DNA from: Pedobacter psychrotolerans | Lineage (GTDB): Bacteria > Bacteroidota > Bacteroidia > Sphingobacteriales > Sphingobacteriaceae | Direction: 5' to 3' | DNA length: 64,000 nt | Assembly (NCBI RefSeq): GCF_004340665.1 | Contig: NZ_SLWO01000006.1 | Location: 124,001-188,000 of the forward strand | In this document: positions 43,099 to 52,308 of the stretch, piece after piece | Numbering within the stretch: position 1 is the stretch's first letter | Layout: every line of letters begins with the position of its first letter | Made by a program: the position numbers and the translations under genes | Notes under the pieces: model-generated | The model's input: only the letters and a program-made list of their open reading frames with translations | The model's database searches: none | What the model was told of the DNA's origin: nothing

Positions 43099-44211
43099 TT
43101 AACGTAACGTCTTAGCTAAAAATGCCTCAAGTTCATCACCACGTAAGTTTTTTGCGGCAATTTTACCCGAAGGATCAATCAGATATGATGTTGGGATTGC
43201 CTGTACCTGATATTTTTTCACCGTTTCTCCATTAAAATCTTTCAATTCTGAAACATGTGTCCACATCAAGCCGTCAGCTTTGATGGCACCTAACCAGGCA
43301 GCTTTATCCGTATCTAATGAAATACCAACGATATCAAAATTCTTTGTTTTGTATTTATTATAGACTTTTACCACGTTTGGATTTTCCTGGCGACAAGGTG
43401 TGCACCATGAGGCCCAGAAATCTACCAAAACATATTTACCTTTATAATCTGCTAAGCTTACTGGTTTTCCATCTGCAGTATTAATGGTAAATGACGGCGC
43501 TACCTGTCCAACCTGAACCGCTTTTAGTAAAGCCATTTGTTTGATAAATGTATCAACAGTTGCATTCCCTTTAATCTCATCTTTAATTTCATCTGCGAAG
43601 GCTACTAGTTGAGCTTCAAACTCCTGTGGGCTTAAAGTATTCATGGCGTAAAAACTTGCTAATGTACCTTTGTTGTCCTTTGCAAATTTTAAGATTGATG
43701 AATTTAGCTGATTGATATAAGACTCATACTGTGGCTTTGCTTCTTCCAATATAGCTGCTCTGTTTTTTGGCTGTTTGGCAACCTTTGCCTCAAAGTCTGC
43801 TTGCAGTTTCTCTACTTGTTTAGCGAAATTATTTTTAAGTGTATTAAGCTCTGATAATTTTTCCACTTCATTGGCACCAGATATTTTATAGGCCATTGTT
43901 TTATCAGCTAAATCTGCTTCCAGTTTGATATCATCTCCGTTCTTAGCAATTAGCATAAATTCGTGGTTACCTATAGAAACCCTAAAAAAATCAACCGATG
44001 GTGTTTTTCTGATAAATTTAAATTCACCTTTCTCTGATAAATTGGTTGAATCTATTGCTACCATCTGGCTGTTTTCCATAGCAAGCAAAAATACTTTTTT
44101 CTCTGTCCCCGGATTTTTGAATGTTCCGTCGATAGTAAAACTATCTTTAGGTTTACATGCCGTGAAAGCAATCGCGATCAACACGATCAGGCTTAAGTTC
44201 TTTAATTTCAT
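43099..44211 (-). CDS. TlpA-like thiol-disulfide lipoprotein with DUF4369 domain
   Basis: This 370 aa periplasmic or membrane-anchored protein has a lipobox (IAFTACK, Cys19), a DUF4369-type N-terminal domain (about 25-125), a helical coiled linker (about 130-225) and a C-terminal thioredoxin domain with the redox motif WASWCTPCRQ near 268. The family is typical of Bacteroidota and keeps exported proteins or haem pathways reduced. Its ATG overlaps the gatB stop by one base, an arrangement that is probably incidental to function. Confidence 0.88.
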   Translation of the reverse strand: MKLKNLSLIVLIAIAFTACKPKDSFTIDGTFKNPGTEKKVFLLAMENSQMVAIDSTNLSEKGEFKFIRKTPSVDFFRVSIGNHEFMLIAKNGDDIKLEADLADKTMAYKISGANEVEKLSELNTLKNNFAKQVEKLQADFEAKVAKQPKNRAAILEEAKPQYESYINQLNSSILKFAKDNKGTLASFYAMNTLSPQEFEAQLVAFADEIKDEIKGNATVDTFIKQMALLKAVQVGQVAPSFTINTADGKPVSLADYKGKYVLVDFWASWCTPCRQENPNVVKVYNKYKTKNFDIVGISLDTDKAAWLGAIKADGLMWTHVSELKDFNGETVKKYQVQAIPTSYLIDPSGKIAAKNLRGDELEAFLAKTLR

Positions 44212-45668
44212 TATTTAAGTTTTTCTAATATTAATTCATTTAGTTTTTTAGCGTCTGCCTTACCTTTTGCCAGCTTCATTACGTCACCCACAAACAAACC
44301 TAAAACACCTTTTTTGCCTTTTTTATAGGCTTCTACTTGTTGCGGGTATTTATTTAGTACCTCATCAATAAATCCATCAAGCTCATTGCTGTTTTCTGTA
44401 ATCAGTAAATTTAACTGCTGTGCTAAAACAGCTACGTTAGTTTCACCTGTTTCTTCAATAGCCGGCAATAATTGTTGAATAGCGATTTGTTGAGTAAGTT
44501 TTTTATCCTCAACCAGGTTAATGGCCATTGCCAATTGATCTGGTTGAACTTTATAATCAGCAATTGCTATTCCCCTTTCACTCAAAACTGCTCTGATAGG
44601 CCCAATTAACCAGTTGATGAGTGTTTTCTTGATGTTAACGATGGGCAATGCCTGATGGAAATAATTTAATAAATCTAAGTCTTCGGCAAATAGCGTTGCA
44701 TCAGCTTTGCTGATTCCAAATTCTGCGATCAACTGTCTGGAAATCTCATTCGGCAAAGCAGGCATGGCAGACTTAATTTCCGAAAGCCATTCATCAGAAA
44801 TATGAATAGGCTGTAAATCCGGATCGGAGAAATAACGGTAATCGTTGGCTTCTTCCTTTGTTCGCATCGGTGAGGTAGTACCCTTATCCGCATCAAAATT
44901 TAAGGTACTCTGGATAATGGTTCCACCATTGCTTACCACCTCCACTTGCCTTCCAAATTCAAATTCCATCGCCCTGCGTACATTACGCATTGAATTCAAA
45001 TTTTTCACTTCGCAACGTGTACCAAAAGCAGTTGTTCCATTTTCACGAATAGAGATATTGGCATCGCAACGTAAGCTACCTTCTTCCATATTACCATCGC
45101 TCACATTTAAATGGCGCACCAGTTTTCTGATTTCGCTCAATAATGCCGATGCTTCTTCCGCACTGCGGATATCAGGTTCTGTTACAATTTCTATTAAGGG
45201 TACGCCTGCACGGTTTAAATCAACCAAGGAGTAATGGTCATCCTGATCGTGGATGCTTTTGCCAGCATCTTCTTCTAAATGGATACGGTTAATGCCAATT
45301 TTCTTTTTCGAACCATTACTCAGTTCTACTTCTAAATATCCATTAATGCAAATGGGTTGATTATCCTGAGTAATTTGATATCCTTTTGGCAAATCAGCAT
45401 AGAAATAATTCTTCCTGTCAAAATGATTCACCTGATTAATGGTACAATTTAATGCTAAACCAATCCGGATGGCTTTCGCTACCACTTCTTTATTTAATTT
45501 TGGTAAAGCACCTGGTAAAGCCAGAGAAACTGTGGAAATATTTTGATTCGGCAAAGCCCCAAAAGATGCACTGTCAGCAGAAAATATTTTGGTATTTGTA
45601 TTTAACTGAACATGGATTTCCAATCCTGAAACTAACTCGTATCTGTTTTCGGGTATCCCTAAACTCAT
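44211..45668 (-). CDS. gatB: Aspartyl/glutamyl-tRNA(Asn/Gln) amidotransferase subunit B
   Basis: GatB works with GatA and GatC to amidate Glu-tRNA(Gln) or Asp-tRNA(Asn). From ATG 45668 the protein is 485 aa. The kinase-like core holds YELVSGLEIHVQLNT (residues about 9-23), FDRKNYFYADLPKGYQI, HLEEDAGKS and LVDLNRAGVPLIEIVTEPD, and the C-terminal YqeY-like tail ends KGKADAKKLNELILEKL. A 22-residue upstream extension is rejected because the family starts here and a TATATTTG box lies about 38 nt before it. gatA and gatC are elsewhere. Confidence 0.95.
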   Translation of the reverse strand: MSLGIPENRYELVSGLEIHVQLNTNTKIFSADSASFGALPNQNISTVSLALPGALPKLNKEVVAKAIRIGLALNCTINQVNHFDRKNYFYADLPKGYQITQDNQPICINGYLEVELSNGSKKKIGINRIHLEEDAGKSIHDQDDHYSLVDLNRAGVPLIEIVTEPDIRSAEEASALLSEIRKLVRHLNVSDGNMEEGSLRCDANISIRENGTTAFGTRCEVKNLNSMRNVRRAMEFEFGRQVEVVSNGGTIIQSTLNFDADKGTTSPMRTKEEANDYRYFSDPDLQPIHISDEWLSEIKSAMPALPNEISRQLIAEFGISKADATLFAEDLDLLNYFHQALPIVNIKKTLINWLIGPIRAVLSERGIAIADYKVQPDQLAMAINLVEDKKLTQQIAIQQLLPAIEETGETNVAVLAQQLNLLITENSNELDGFIDEVLNKYPQQVEAYKKGKKGVLGLFVGDVMKLAKGKADAKKLNELILEKLK

Positions 45669-45848
45669 ATAAAAATGATGCTTTAATGTATCGTGCCGAC
45701 AAATATAACAAAGAATGTTAAATTGAATGGGCACAATTCAACCAGAATATCACGTAGGTGTCTATTTCTTAATGGTAAATCTTGCTTTACGTATTACGAA
45801 ATTAAACGATATTTTCAATCTAAAGATATAATAATATTTAAGGATAAC

Positions 45849-46154
45849 TTATTGATCTACATTTACCAGATTGGTTCTCCATAAAATATAACCAAGACGG
45901 CCACAGCATTCTGCAACAAAATATTCGATATCTGCCGGAACATCATTCACAATGCGGTAACGTATTTTAAATTTAGGATTATAACTTAAATAAACCACCA
46001 GATCATCCTGTGAAAATCCACGCCCGGTTAGCGCCTTGAGATGTACATCAGCAAGTTCTTTAGCCGCACGATTCAAACGGTCATTCATGATTTTTGCCAG
46101 GTGTTTTGCAGGAACAAAATCAGTCTCTAAGATAGCCAGCACAGTCACAGTCAT
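45849..46154 (-). CDS. Conserved small protein of unknown function (101 aa)
   Basis: A soluble 101 aa protein with a hydrophobic start (TVTVLAILETDFVPAKHLAK), a helix rich in Arg and Asn, the TGRGFSQDDLVVYLSY strand and an ending with VAECCGRLGYILWR, which holds two adjacent Cys. I do not recognise the family. Coding is supported by an exact promoter at the start: TAAATTTG-CGCC-ATG, identical in layout to the 19358-20674 gene. It stands alone between gatB and a small plus-strand gene. Confidence 0.6.
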   Translation of the reverse strand: MTVTVLAILETDFVPAKHLAKIMNDRLNRAAKELADVHLKALTGRGFSQDDLVVYLSYNPKFKIRYRIVNDVPADIEYFVAECCGRLGYILWRTNLVNVDQ

Positions 46155-46158
46155 GGCG

Positions 46159-46166
46159 CAAATTTA
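46159..46166 (-). promoter_or_regulatory. -7 box abutting the start of the 45849-46154 gene
   Basis: On the minus strand TAAATTTG is followed by CGCC and then ATG, so the mRNA should start at or beside the start codon. Confidence 0.6.
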
Positions 46167-46296
46167 AACGCATAATCCAAATTTGCAAATGCTCAACGTT
46201 AAATTACTGAAACAGAGGTTAATTATTTTGATGGTATATTACATATAAATAATAATATCCGTTAAAACCTTTTCTACCAGAACATGTTCCTTTAAA

Positions 46297-46563
46297 ATGA
46301 AATCATTTAACTTGGTGGTAAGTCTTGATGGTATTGACACTCCAATAACGGTTAGTGAGGCTGATGGTATTTATGAGATCATTCATGAAGGGCATATTAT
46401 TGCTGCTTTGAGGCCACCGGGTGAAGATTGGCAACTGCTTCCATTAGATGAATTAATTGAGGAGGTTTCTCTATTTGAAAGTGATCTTAATCCACAAAGC
46501 CATCAAATCGTATTACATTCGCCCGTAATTAATCAGATTATTGCAGAGATTGAAAATCGTTAG
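46297..46563 (+). CDS. Small acidic protein related to the 55745-56005 protein
   Basis: An 88 aa protein, acidic, with no membrane segment. Its middle (YEIIHEGHIIAALRPPGEDW) and ending (VINQIIAEIENR) can be aligned by eye with the 86 aa protein at 55745, which has FFEDRIVASLEPD and LLADEIEYRH at matching places. This suggests one small family with two members in the window, both of unknown function. Coding is supported by codon use and the shared pattern; the promoter is not clear. Confidence 0.55.
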   Translation: MKSFNLVVSLDGIDTPITVSEADGIYEIIHEGHIIAALRPPGEDWQLLPLDELIEEVSLFESDLNPQSHQIVLHSPVINQIIAEIENR

Positions 46564-46762
46564 TTTTTAACGAAGTTTATATATTAAAACTACTCTAAAT
46601 ATTTCATCAGAATATAAAATATTACATCTTATTTTCTTTTTTATTCATGACATAGAATTCTTTAATAGACACCTGCTTAAGGGATTGATTGCGATATGTA
46701 GAATTATAGAACTTTTATCAAAAAAATAGTGTTCTCATTGAAAACATATCTCTCGCAACCCT
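46564..46762. other. AT-rich spacer before the glycoconjugate cluster
   Basis: No gene, hairpin or clear -7 box is seen; it probably carries the promoter for the two GT2 genes. Confidence 0.4.
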
Positions 46763-47968
46763 ATGATTCTATCTTTATTTAAAAAAAATAACGCCCTTTT
46801 TCCGACACTACCACATCCCCTTTTACGTGTATCTGTTGTAATTCCGGTAAAGAATGAAGCAGAATGTATTATTGATACTTTAAATGCACTTCGTATGCAG
46901 TGTGATCCTTCAGGAAATCAAATTGATTATCATAGCTTTGAGGTATTAGTGCTGGCTAATAATTGTACAGACGAAACTTTTAAAATCTGTCAGGCTTACC
47001 AATTGGTATATCCAAAATTTGCTTTTCAGGTTGCTGAAATTACATTTCAAGGTGATGCTGCACATATTGGTACGGCCAGAAGATTATTAATGGACAATGC
47101 TTATCAACGGCTGATTCAGGTGGCGGGAAACCGTGGAATTATAGTTTCTACAGATGGCGATAGCCAGGCTGACCCTACGTGGCTATATCATATTTTGGCT
47201 GAAATGGAAAATGGGGTGGATGTTGTGGGCGGCAGAATTTTACCGAGAGATACCCCTGAACAATCTAAATTGCATCACTTACGAGATGTTACCTATAGAT
47301 TATTTTCCAGCCGGTTGGAATCTGTATTGGATCCATGCATATCAAACCCATGGCCCCGGCATTTTCAATGTTATGGTCCTAGTTTGGCTGTAACCTGTGA
47401 AATTTACGATCGATCAGGAAGATTACCTGCAATTCCATACCTTGAAGATGAAGAATTCAGAAAACGATTGAAACGGGTAGATGCCAAATTTAGACACTCT
47501 CCGAATGTGAAGATATATACTTCTTCCCGATTGAACGGAAGGGTAGAATTTGGCTTTTCTGTACAGTTGCAACAATGGCAAGATATGAATGTAAAGGGAG
47601 ATCAGCAATTGGTAGAATCATTAGAAACACTGATTTTTAAATTAAGCACTAAAAATACCTTGCGGAAATTATGGGCTAGCAGTAAGCAATGTGCTGCTTT
47701 TCATCCTGAATTAAATACACTAGCTGCTGCCCTATCAATCGATTTTCAGGCATTAAAAATGGCTGTACAAAACAATCAATATTTTGAAAGTTTATGGGAA
47801 CAAATTGAGGAGCATCTTTTATCATCCGGACATACGCAAATTATCATGGAACCAATATCAAAGGCCATCGCATCAGTAAGGCAGTATTTTTCAAAACCTA
47901 TTTTTCAACCTGAACAAAATTCTATTGCCATCAGCGAATCAGATGAAATGCAAAGTATCGCGGTCTAG
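46763..47968 (+). CDS. GT-A family 2 glycosyltransferase (401 aa)
   Basis: A cytoplasmic sugar transferase. The nucleotide-sugar domain starts at SVVIPVKNEAECIIDTLNAL (about residues 24-43), followed by FEVLVLANNCTDET and the metal-binding ISTDGDS-like motif (VSTDGDSQADPTWLY). LEDEEFRKRLKRV (about 223-235) is likely the catalytic-base region. The C-terminal 100 residues are helical with no clear family and no membrane segment. It is the first of two plus-strand glycosyltransferases that face a four-gene minus-strand unit. Confidence 0.83.
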   Translation: MILSLFKKNNALFPTLPHPLLRVSVVIPVKNEAECIIDTLNALRMQCDPSGNQIDYHSFEVLVLANNCTDETFKICQAYQLVYPKFAFQVAEITFQGDAAHIGTARRLLMDNAYQRLIQVAGNRGIIVSTDGDSQADPTWLYHILAEMENGVDVVGGRILPRDTPEQSKLHHLRDVTYRLFSSRLESVLDPCISNPWPRHFQCYGPSLAVTCEIYDRSGRLPAIPYLEDEEFRKRLKRVDAKFRHSPNVKIYTSSRLNGRVEFGFSVQLQQWQDMNVKGDQQLVESLETLIFKLSTKNTLRKLWASSKQCAAFHPELNTLAAALSIDFQALKMAVQNNQYFESLWEQIEEHLLSSGHTQIIMEPISKAIASVRQYFSKPIFQPEQNSIAISESDEMQSIAV

Positions 47969-47980
47969 TAGATTTAGAAA

Positions 47981-48793
47981 ATGATATCCGTTTTAACCAT
48001 TGTTAAAGGAAGAGCAAACGCACTTCATAATCTACTGAAGGGTTTAGAAACTAACAGCATTTTGCCAGATCAACTGGTAGTGGTGTTTATGAATGAGCCC
48101 ATTAGAGAATTGCCTACTTTTCCATTCCCTATTCGCTGTTATAATATCATTGAATCGGCACATTTGCCTCTAGCTGCTGCACGAAATCTTGCTGCTGAAA
48201 AGGCAGATGGCGATTTCTTAATATTTTTAGATGTGGATTGTATTCCTTCTGAAACGCTTATTGCTGATTATCAAGCACATCAAGATTCAAATGCACTGCT
48301 GAGTGGCGAGGTGAGATATTTAAGAAGTGGTGCTACTGCACAGGATGATTTCCTAAGTGCTATGGAAGTATTCAGTGATCCTGATCCCATTCGTAGCGAC
48401 ATGGATGTTATACCCTATTCACTTTTTTGGTCGTTAAATTTTGCCTGTCAGAAGACCATTTATCAAAAAATTGGAGGTTTTGATGAAGGTTACAAGGGTT
48501 ATGGCGCTGAGGATACAGACTTTTCTTTCTCTGCAGAAAAAATGCAGGTGCCTTTACAACATGTTTCAGCCAAAGCCTATCATCAATATCACGAAAGCTT
48601 TTCTCCACCGCTCAATCACCTGAAAGATATAATAGGTAATGCAAACCGATTCTATCAAAAATGGAAAAAGTGGCCAATGGAAGGCTGGTTAAAAGCTTTT
48701 AAAAATATGAATCTGATTGATTGGGATGAGCGAAAAATCACATTTAAGAGAAAGCCTGCTGATGAGGAAATATTGGCTGCTTTAAAAAAATAA
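47981..48793 (+). CDS. GT2 glycosyltransferase with GT7-type C terminus
   Basis: This 270 aa enzyme has a short GT-A start (SVLTIVKGRANALHNLLKGL), AAARNLAAEKADGDFLIFLD followed by VDCIP (DxD-type metal site, about residues 79-86), and the glycosyltransferase-7-like C motif GGFDEGYKGYGAEDTDFSF (about 166-184). This is the galactosyltransferase-type acceptor/catalytic segment. It follows the first GT2 by 12 bp and ends 1 bp from the convergent GT28-like gene. Donor sugar unknown. Confidence 0.83.
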   Translation: MISVLTIVKGRANALHNLLKGLETNSILPDQLVVVFMNEPIRELPTFPFPIRCYNIIESAHLPLAAARNLAAEKADGDFLIFLDVDCIPSETLIADYQAHQDSNALLSGEVRYLRSGATAQDDFLSAMEVFSDPDPIRSDMDVIPYSLFWSLNFACQKTIYQKIGGFDEGYKGYGAEDTDFSFSAEKMQVPLQHVSAKAYHQYHESFSPPLNHLKDIIGNANRFYQKWKKWPMEGWLKAFKNMNLIDWDERKITFKRKPADEEILAALKK

Positions 48794-48794
48794 A

Positions 48795-49844
48795 CTAGCC
48801 ATACAACCTTTTACCGACAGCTATAATTGCATTTGCTGCATCCTCCAAAGCACTTTCGGCAATTACATCCTTCCAACTTGGCGCTGTATCTTCCATTTCA
48901 GTAAGCATGTGATTCCAATCCGTGTGGTAAAGCGATTCAGGCAAAAAAATGCGCACACCTGGGAATGAGGAAATGGCACTAGCCTTATCTACTTGTTCTT
49001 CAAATGGACGTGATTCTGGAATACCGATAAATCGTTTGTTGAGGCTAGCCATTTCCATTACTGTATTGTGTCCGGCATTGCCGATTATGATACGACATTG
49101 ATCCAATACTGCCTTCGGTTCATCCAGGTGTCCATAATATTTAATGTGAGCATGTTCTATCTGTTTACCTTCAATTTTCCCAATGATGTGAAAATAAAAA
49201 TCTGAACCTGAAATGACCAAAAATTTAAGGAAGGCAGCATTTATTGAGGTACCTCCGCTCCCAACAATTACAGCAACGTGACGTTCCATTTCATTGTTTG
49301 AATCACCCTCAGAAAATCTTGAAAAGCCACCAACAAAAATCGTCTTCTCTTCTATCCATTTAGCTGATACAGGTGAAATAGAAGCTGAAAATGGTGCAAG
49401 AAGGTATTCAGCACTTTGATAGGCCATAAGGTGGGGCAAATCATCACGAAGTCCGTGTTGTCGCATGACGATGGTTGGAATACCAGCGAGTCTGGCTAAT
49501 AATGTCACCTCAACAGATACATCCACCACCAATACCAGCGGCCAGGCTGATCTGAAAAACTCAGTCATCATGGCTACCCGGTCACTAATTCCTTTAACAT
49601 TTAAAGGGGCGTAATGCAAGGCATCAACTGTATTTCCATCCTGAAAGTACAAATCATGATCTTCTGGCGTATCCATTGGAAGGTGAATAACATCAATATT
49701 TGCTGGAAGTAAATGCACAAAGGGTTTCAGATTACTGCCTAACAGGGTAATGTTAAATCCAGATAAACGGGTAATGATTTGTGCCGTTCTCGTAAAATGA
49801 CCAGCGCCGTGGTGGTGAACGTAAAATGCCAGGTTAAACTCCAT
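48795..49844 (-). CDS. GT-B (MurG/GT28-like) glycosyltransferase
   Basis: This 349 aa GT-B fold protein starts FYVHHHGAGHFTRTAQII, the glycine/His-rich acceptor loop of MurG-like enzymes. The C-terminal half holds IVGSGGTSIN and the nucleotide-sugar site IIIGNAGHNTVMEMASLNKR followed by PFEEQVDKA. It has no signal or membrane helix. It is the last gene of the minus-strand unit, 3 bp behind the PIG-L fusion. Its substrate is probably a lipid-linked or peptide-linked sugar built by the neighbouring enzymes; this is inference. Confidence 0.8.
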   Translation of the reverse strand: MEFNLAFYVHHHGAGHFTRTAQIITRLSGFNITLLGSNLKPFVHLLPANIDVIHLPMDTPEDHDLYFQDGNTVDALHYAPLNVKGISDRVAMMTEFFRSAWPLVLVVDVSVEVTLLARLAGIPTIVMRQHGLRDDLPHLMAYQSAEYLLAPFSASISPVSAKWIEEKTIFVGGFSRFSEGDSNNEMERHVAVIVGSGGTSINAAFLKFLVISGSDFYFHIIGKIEGKQIEHAHIKYYGHLDEPKAVLDQCRIIIGNAGHNTVMEMASLNKRFIGIPESRPFEEQVDKASAISSFPGVRIFLPESLYHTDWNHMLTEMEDTAPSWKDVIAESALEDAANAIIAVGKRLYG

Positions 49845-49847
49845 AAA

Positions 49848-51170
49848 CTATCCTTGCTTCCTAAAAACGTCCAACCTATAATCAGCTTTTCTATCACCTT
49901 TTATATGTGAGAGGTCGGCGTCGGCAAAACAATGATGAACTTCATCTCCACTTAAAGGATAATCTGCAACAAAATGTGTCCAGTGAACCAGCACTAAAAC
50001 ACCATGAGGACTTAACGAATTGGTGATCAGTTCTCTGGCTTTCAAAAGATCTTCTTTGGACAGATAGTAACCTACCTCACTCATCACAATTAAATTAAAG
50101 TTTCCTTCGGGATAATCCATTGGAATTCCACCATGAAGAAAAGTTACATCTTCTTGGTCTTTCATTCGTGATCTGGCTTTTTCTAATGCAATTTCACTGA
50201 TATCCATAGAGATCAGGTGTTGACATTTAGTACTCAACATTTGTGTGAGTACCCCAATAGAACATCCTATCTCGAGTGCCCGCTCATACTGACCATTTGG
50301 AATCGCCGCTACTGTAGCCGCATATTTATCTTTTTCATATACACTGGTTTCAAATGACCATGGATCTGAATGGGTGCTGTAAAGCTGCTCGAAGTAGTCT
50401 TTCGAAAGCGTATTTGCAGGATTAGTTTTTTTTCGCTGCATAAAATATTCCTTCCCTGTTAAAAAATTTCCAATCATTTCTTCTGATAGCATGAATCCTG
50501 TAGGATCATCATGAATCAGTTGGGTAGTTTGAGACTGGTGCGCATGAATGGCTTTATTTTTTTGAGACAAATTATCTTTAATTTCTAAAAATTTAAGCTC
50601 CCCTGCTTCCAGTTTTGGGATGTCATTTTCACTGGCATTTTCATATAACCAGATCGGATATTCCCAAATGGTTGGTTTATAGTTCGTCACATTTTTTAAT
50701 GCAGCAAAAAGCAGTTGAAAAGTTGCCCGATGATCACGATGCGGATCAAGTTCGTAGGGAACTAAAATCAATTGTGGAAGAAAAGACGATAAATCAGCAT
50801 GAAGTTTTATTGATAATGCCTCAAATCCATCTTCACCCTTTGCAGGCATTGCAGAATCTTTGCTCTGGTAACCTGAAAGTTTATCCTGACTTAAGCCTAA
50901 AAATCCGAGGGCGGTAATCATTTCTGTATACCGTAATTCAGCCAGACGATCTGAAGGATATGTAGCTGAGTGATGTGACTGGCTTCCATCGGTATTCAGG
51001 ATGACACGGACATCACAACCTCTTTGTATCAATGATTGGATTAAACCTCCACATGCCAATGATTCATCATCAGGATGTGGCGCTAAAATAAGGCATCGTT
51101 TAATTTCATTCAAGAATTGCTGATCAATGCTCACCGCAGACGACCAGAATGCTGTTTTATCAAATATCAT
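49848..51170 (-). CDS. Bifunctional PIG-L deacetylase / NodS-type SAM methyltransferase
   Basis: A two-domain fusion of 440 aa. Residues about 1-225 are a PIG-L (LmbE) zinc deacetylase: LAPHPDDESLACGG at about 29-42 with the metal-binding His-Pro-Asp-Asp, and ELDPHRDHRAT (about 137-147) with the second His motif. Residues about 255-440 are a class I methyltransferase of the NodS type, with GCSIGVLTQML (SAM loop), ISMDISEIALEKAR, and VMSEVGYYLS. It could deacetylate a GlcNAc unit and methylate the freed amine. ATG 51170 overlaps the stop of the preceding gene by 11 nt; the longer frame would add 38 residues with no family counterpart. Confidence 0.85.
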   Translation of the reverse strand: MIFDKTAFWSSAVSIDQQFLNEIKRCLILAPHPDDESLACGGLIQSLIQRGCDVRVILNTDGSQSHHSATYPSDRLAELRYTEMITALGFLGLSQDKLSGYQSKDSAMPAKGEDGFEALSIKLHADLSSFLPQLILVPYELDPHRDHRATFQLLFAALKNVTNYKPTIWEYPIWLYENASENDIPKLEAGELKFLEIKDNLSQKNKAIHAHQSQTTQLIHDDPTGFMLSEEMIGNFLTGKEYFMQRKKTNPANTLSKDYFEQLYSTHSDPWSFETSVYEKDKYAATVAAIPNGQYERALEIGCSIGVLTQMLSTKCQHLISMDISEIALEKARSRMKDQEDVTFLHGGIPMDYPEGNFNLIVMSEVGYYLSKEDLLKARELITNSLSPHGVLVLVHWTHFVADYPLSGDEVHHCFADADLSHIKGDRKADYRLDVFRKQG

Positions 51171-52308
51171 CGTCGAAAGAAAAATCGTTATGAATAAAAA
51201 ATTCTGCAGCTTTGGTGCGGGTTGCGTCAGGAGCTGGCTGGCGAAGGTAAAAAGTAAGATCGCGATGCAAGCGTTCCAGTTCAAATGGCTCCATCAGTCC
51301 ACGTGCACCTACACATCGGTTACTTTCATCCATAATATTTAAACAAATCTCTTCTATGATGGTTCGGGTCATATTGGCAAAGGCAATTAAAGCCTGATCA
51401 TGCGTACCACTAGATGCCCATTGATCATAATACTTTCCTGCCCGGTTAATCCATAATTGTCCTGTAGTAAGGGCGCTCATCATATTATAAATACGCATTT
51501 GCTGAAAGGGATCTTCAGTACGTTTTAACTCTTTTAAATATGCCAACGTCTGGTCTGCAATTGCCTCTGCACCGCCCAAATGTACAGCTGCGAACCGAAT
51601 GGCTCCTCCATTAAAATATGGTTGTGTTAAATAAGTTCCTGGCTTTGCCAATAAGTCCTGTTCAGTTATCACATAATTGCTGAAATCTACTTTATAACTA
51701 CCGGAAGCTTTCATTCCAAGTGGCTTCCAAGTTTCCCGGTCAATCTTTTCCTGCGACAGATCTTCCATATTAATAATGGCCATTTGCCATCCCTTTTCTC
51801 CATTTCGAACGATTTCTCCTGAAATTAACGCTCGGTTTACCAAATCTGCTCCAGAACAAAAAGTTTTACTGCCTTGAATACGAAATATGTTTTCCTCTGC
51901 TTGAAAAGAAATACCATCTGCTGCCTGTGTATTCCAAACACCAAACAGATGACCCTGTTCTTCTACCTCTTTATACCATCTTTCACGCTGATCCTTTTCT
52001 GCATATAAATGAATGAGGTAAAGGGTATTAATGTGTCCTTCATATATTCTTCCTACAGATAAATTTGCTTTTCCAACTGCTTTTAATAGTTTCAAAAGTG
52101 CCGGAGTTTTAGGTAAATTAAAATCTAGAGCATATCCTGGCAAGACAATAGATAGAGCACCACATTCACGTAACCAAGTAAATTCATCCTGAGGTCCGGA
52201 GGGATGATGCTCTGTTACAGCCGCACGTTTGGCTATTTTATTTAAAACAAAATTGATTTGTGCCTCATCATTATTTTTTATTTGGATATCTTCTGTTATA
52301 CTCGTCAT
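51160..52308 (-). CDS. Acyl-CoA dehydrogenase-fold flavoprotein lacking the catalytic Glu
   Basis: This 382 aa protein has the acyl-CoA dehydrogenase fold: GVWNTQAADGISFQAEENIF as the middle domain entry, ALISGEIVRNGEKGWQMAI, and a C-terminal helical domain. The catalytic YEGT motif of true dehydrogenases is absent. The C terminus instead reads ARGLMEPFELERLHRDLTFY, as in group-D flavin monooxygenases (DszC-like). It may therefore oxygenate or N-oxidise a substrate, or act on a bound acyl group. It overlaps the GT4 gene by one base and the PIG-L fusion by 11 nt, so all belong to one unit. Confidence 0.78.
   Translation of the reverse strand: MTSITEDIQIKNNDEAQINFVLNKIAKRAAVTEHHPSGPQDEFTWLRECGALSIVLPGYALDFNLPKTPALLKLLKAVGKANLSVGRIYEGHINTLYLIHLYAEKDQRERWYKEVEEQGHLFGVWNTQAADGISFQAEENIFRIQGSKTFCSGADLVNRALISGEIVRNGEKGWQMAIINMEDLSQEKIDRETWKPLGMKASGSYKVDFSNYVITEQDLLAKPGTYLTQPYFNGGAIRFAAVHLGGAEAIADQTLAYLKELKRTEDPFQQMRIYNMMSALTTGQLWINRAGKYYDQWASSGTHDQALIAFANMTRTIIEEICLNIMDESNRCVGARGLMEPFELERLHRDLTFYLRQPAPDATRTKAAEFFIHNDFSFDDDI

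Noticed and set aside
51171..51284. 38-residue N-terminal extension of the PIG-L fusion
   Set aside because: It lies in the coding region of the preceding gene and has no family counterpart; ATG 51170 gives a normal 11-nt operon overlap.
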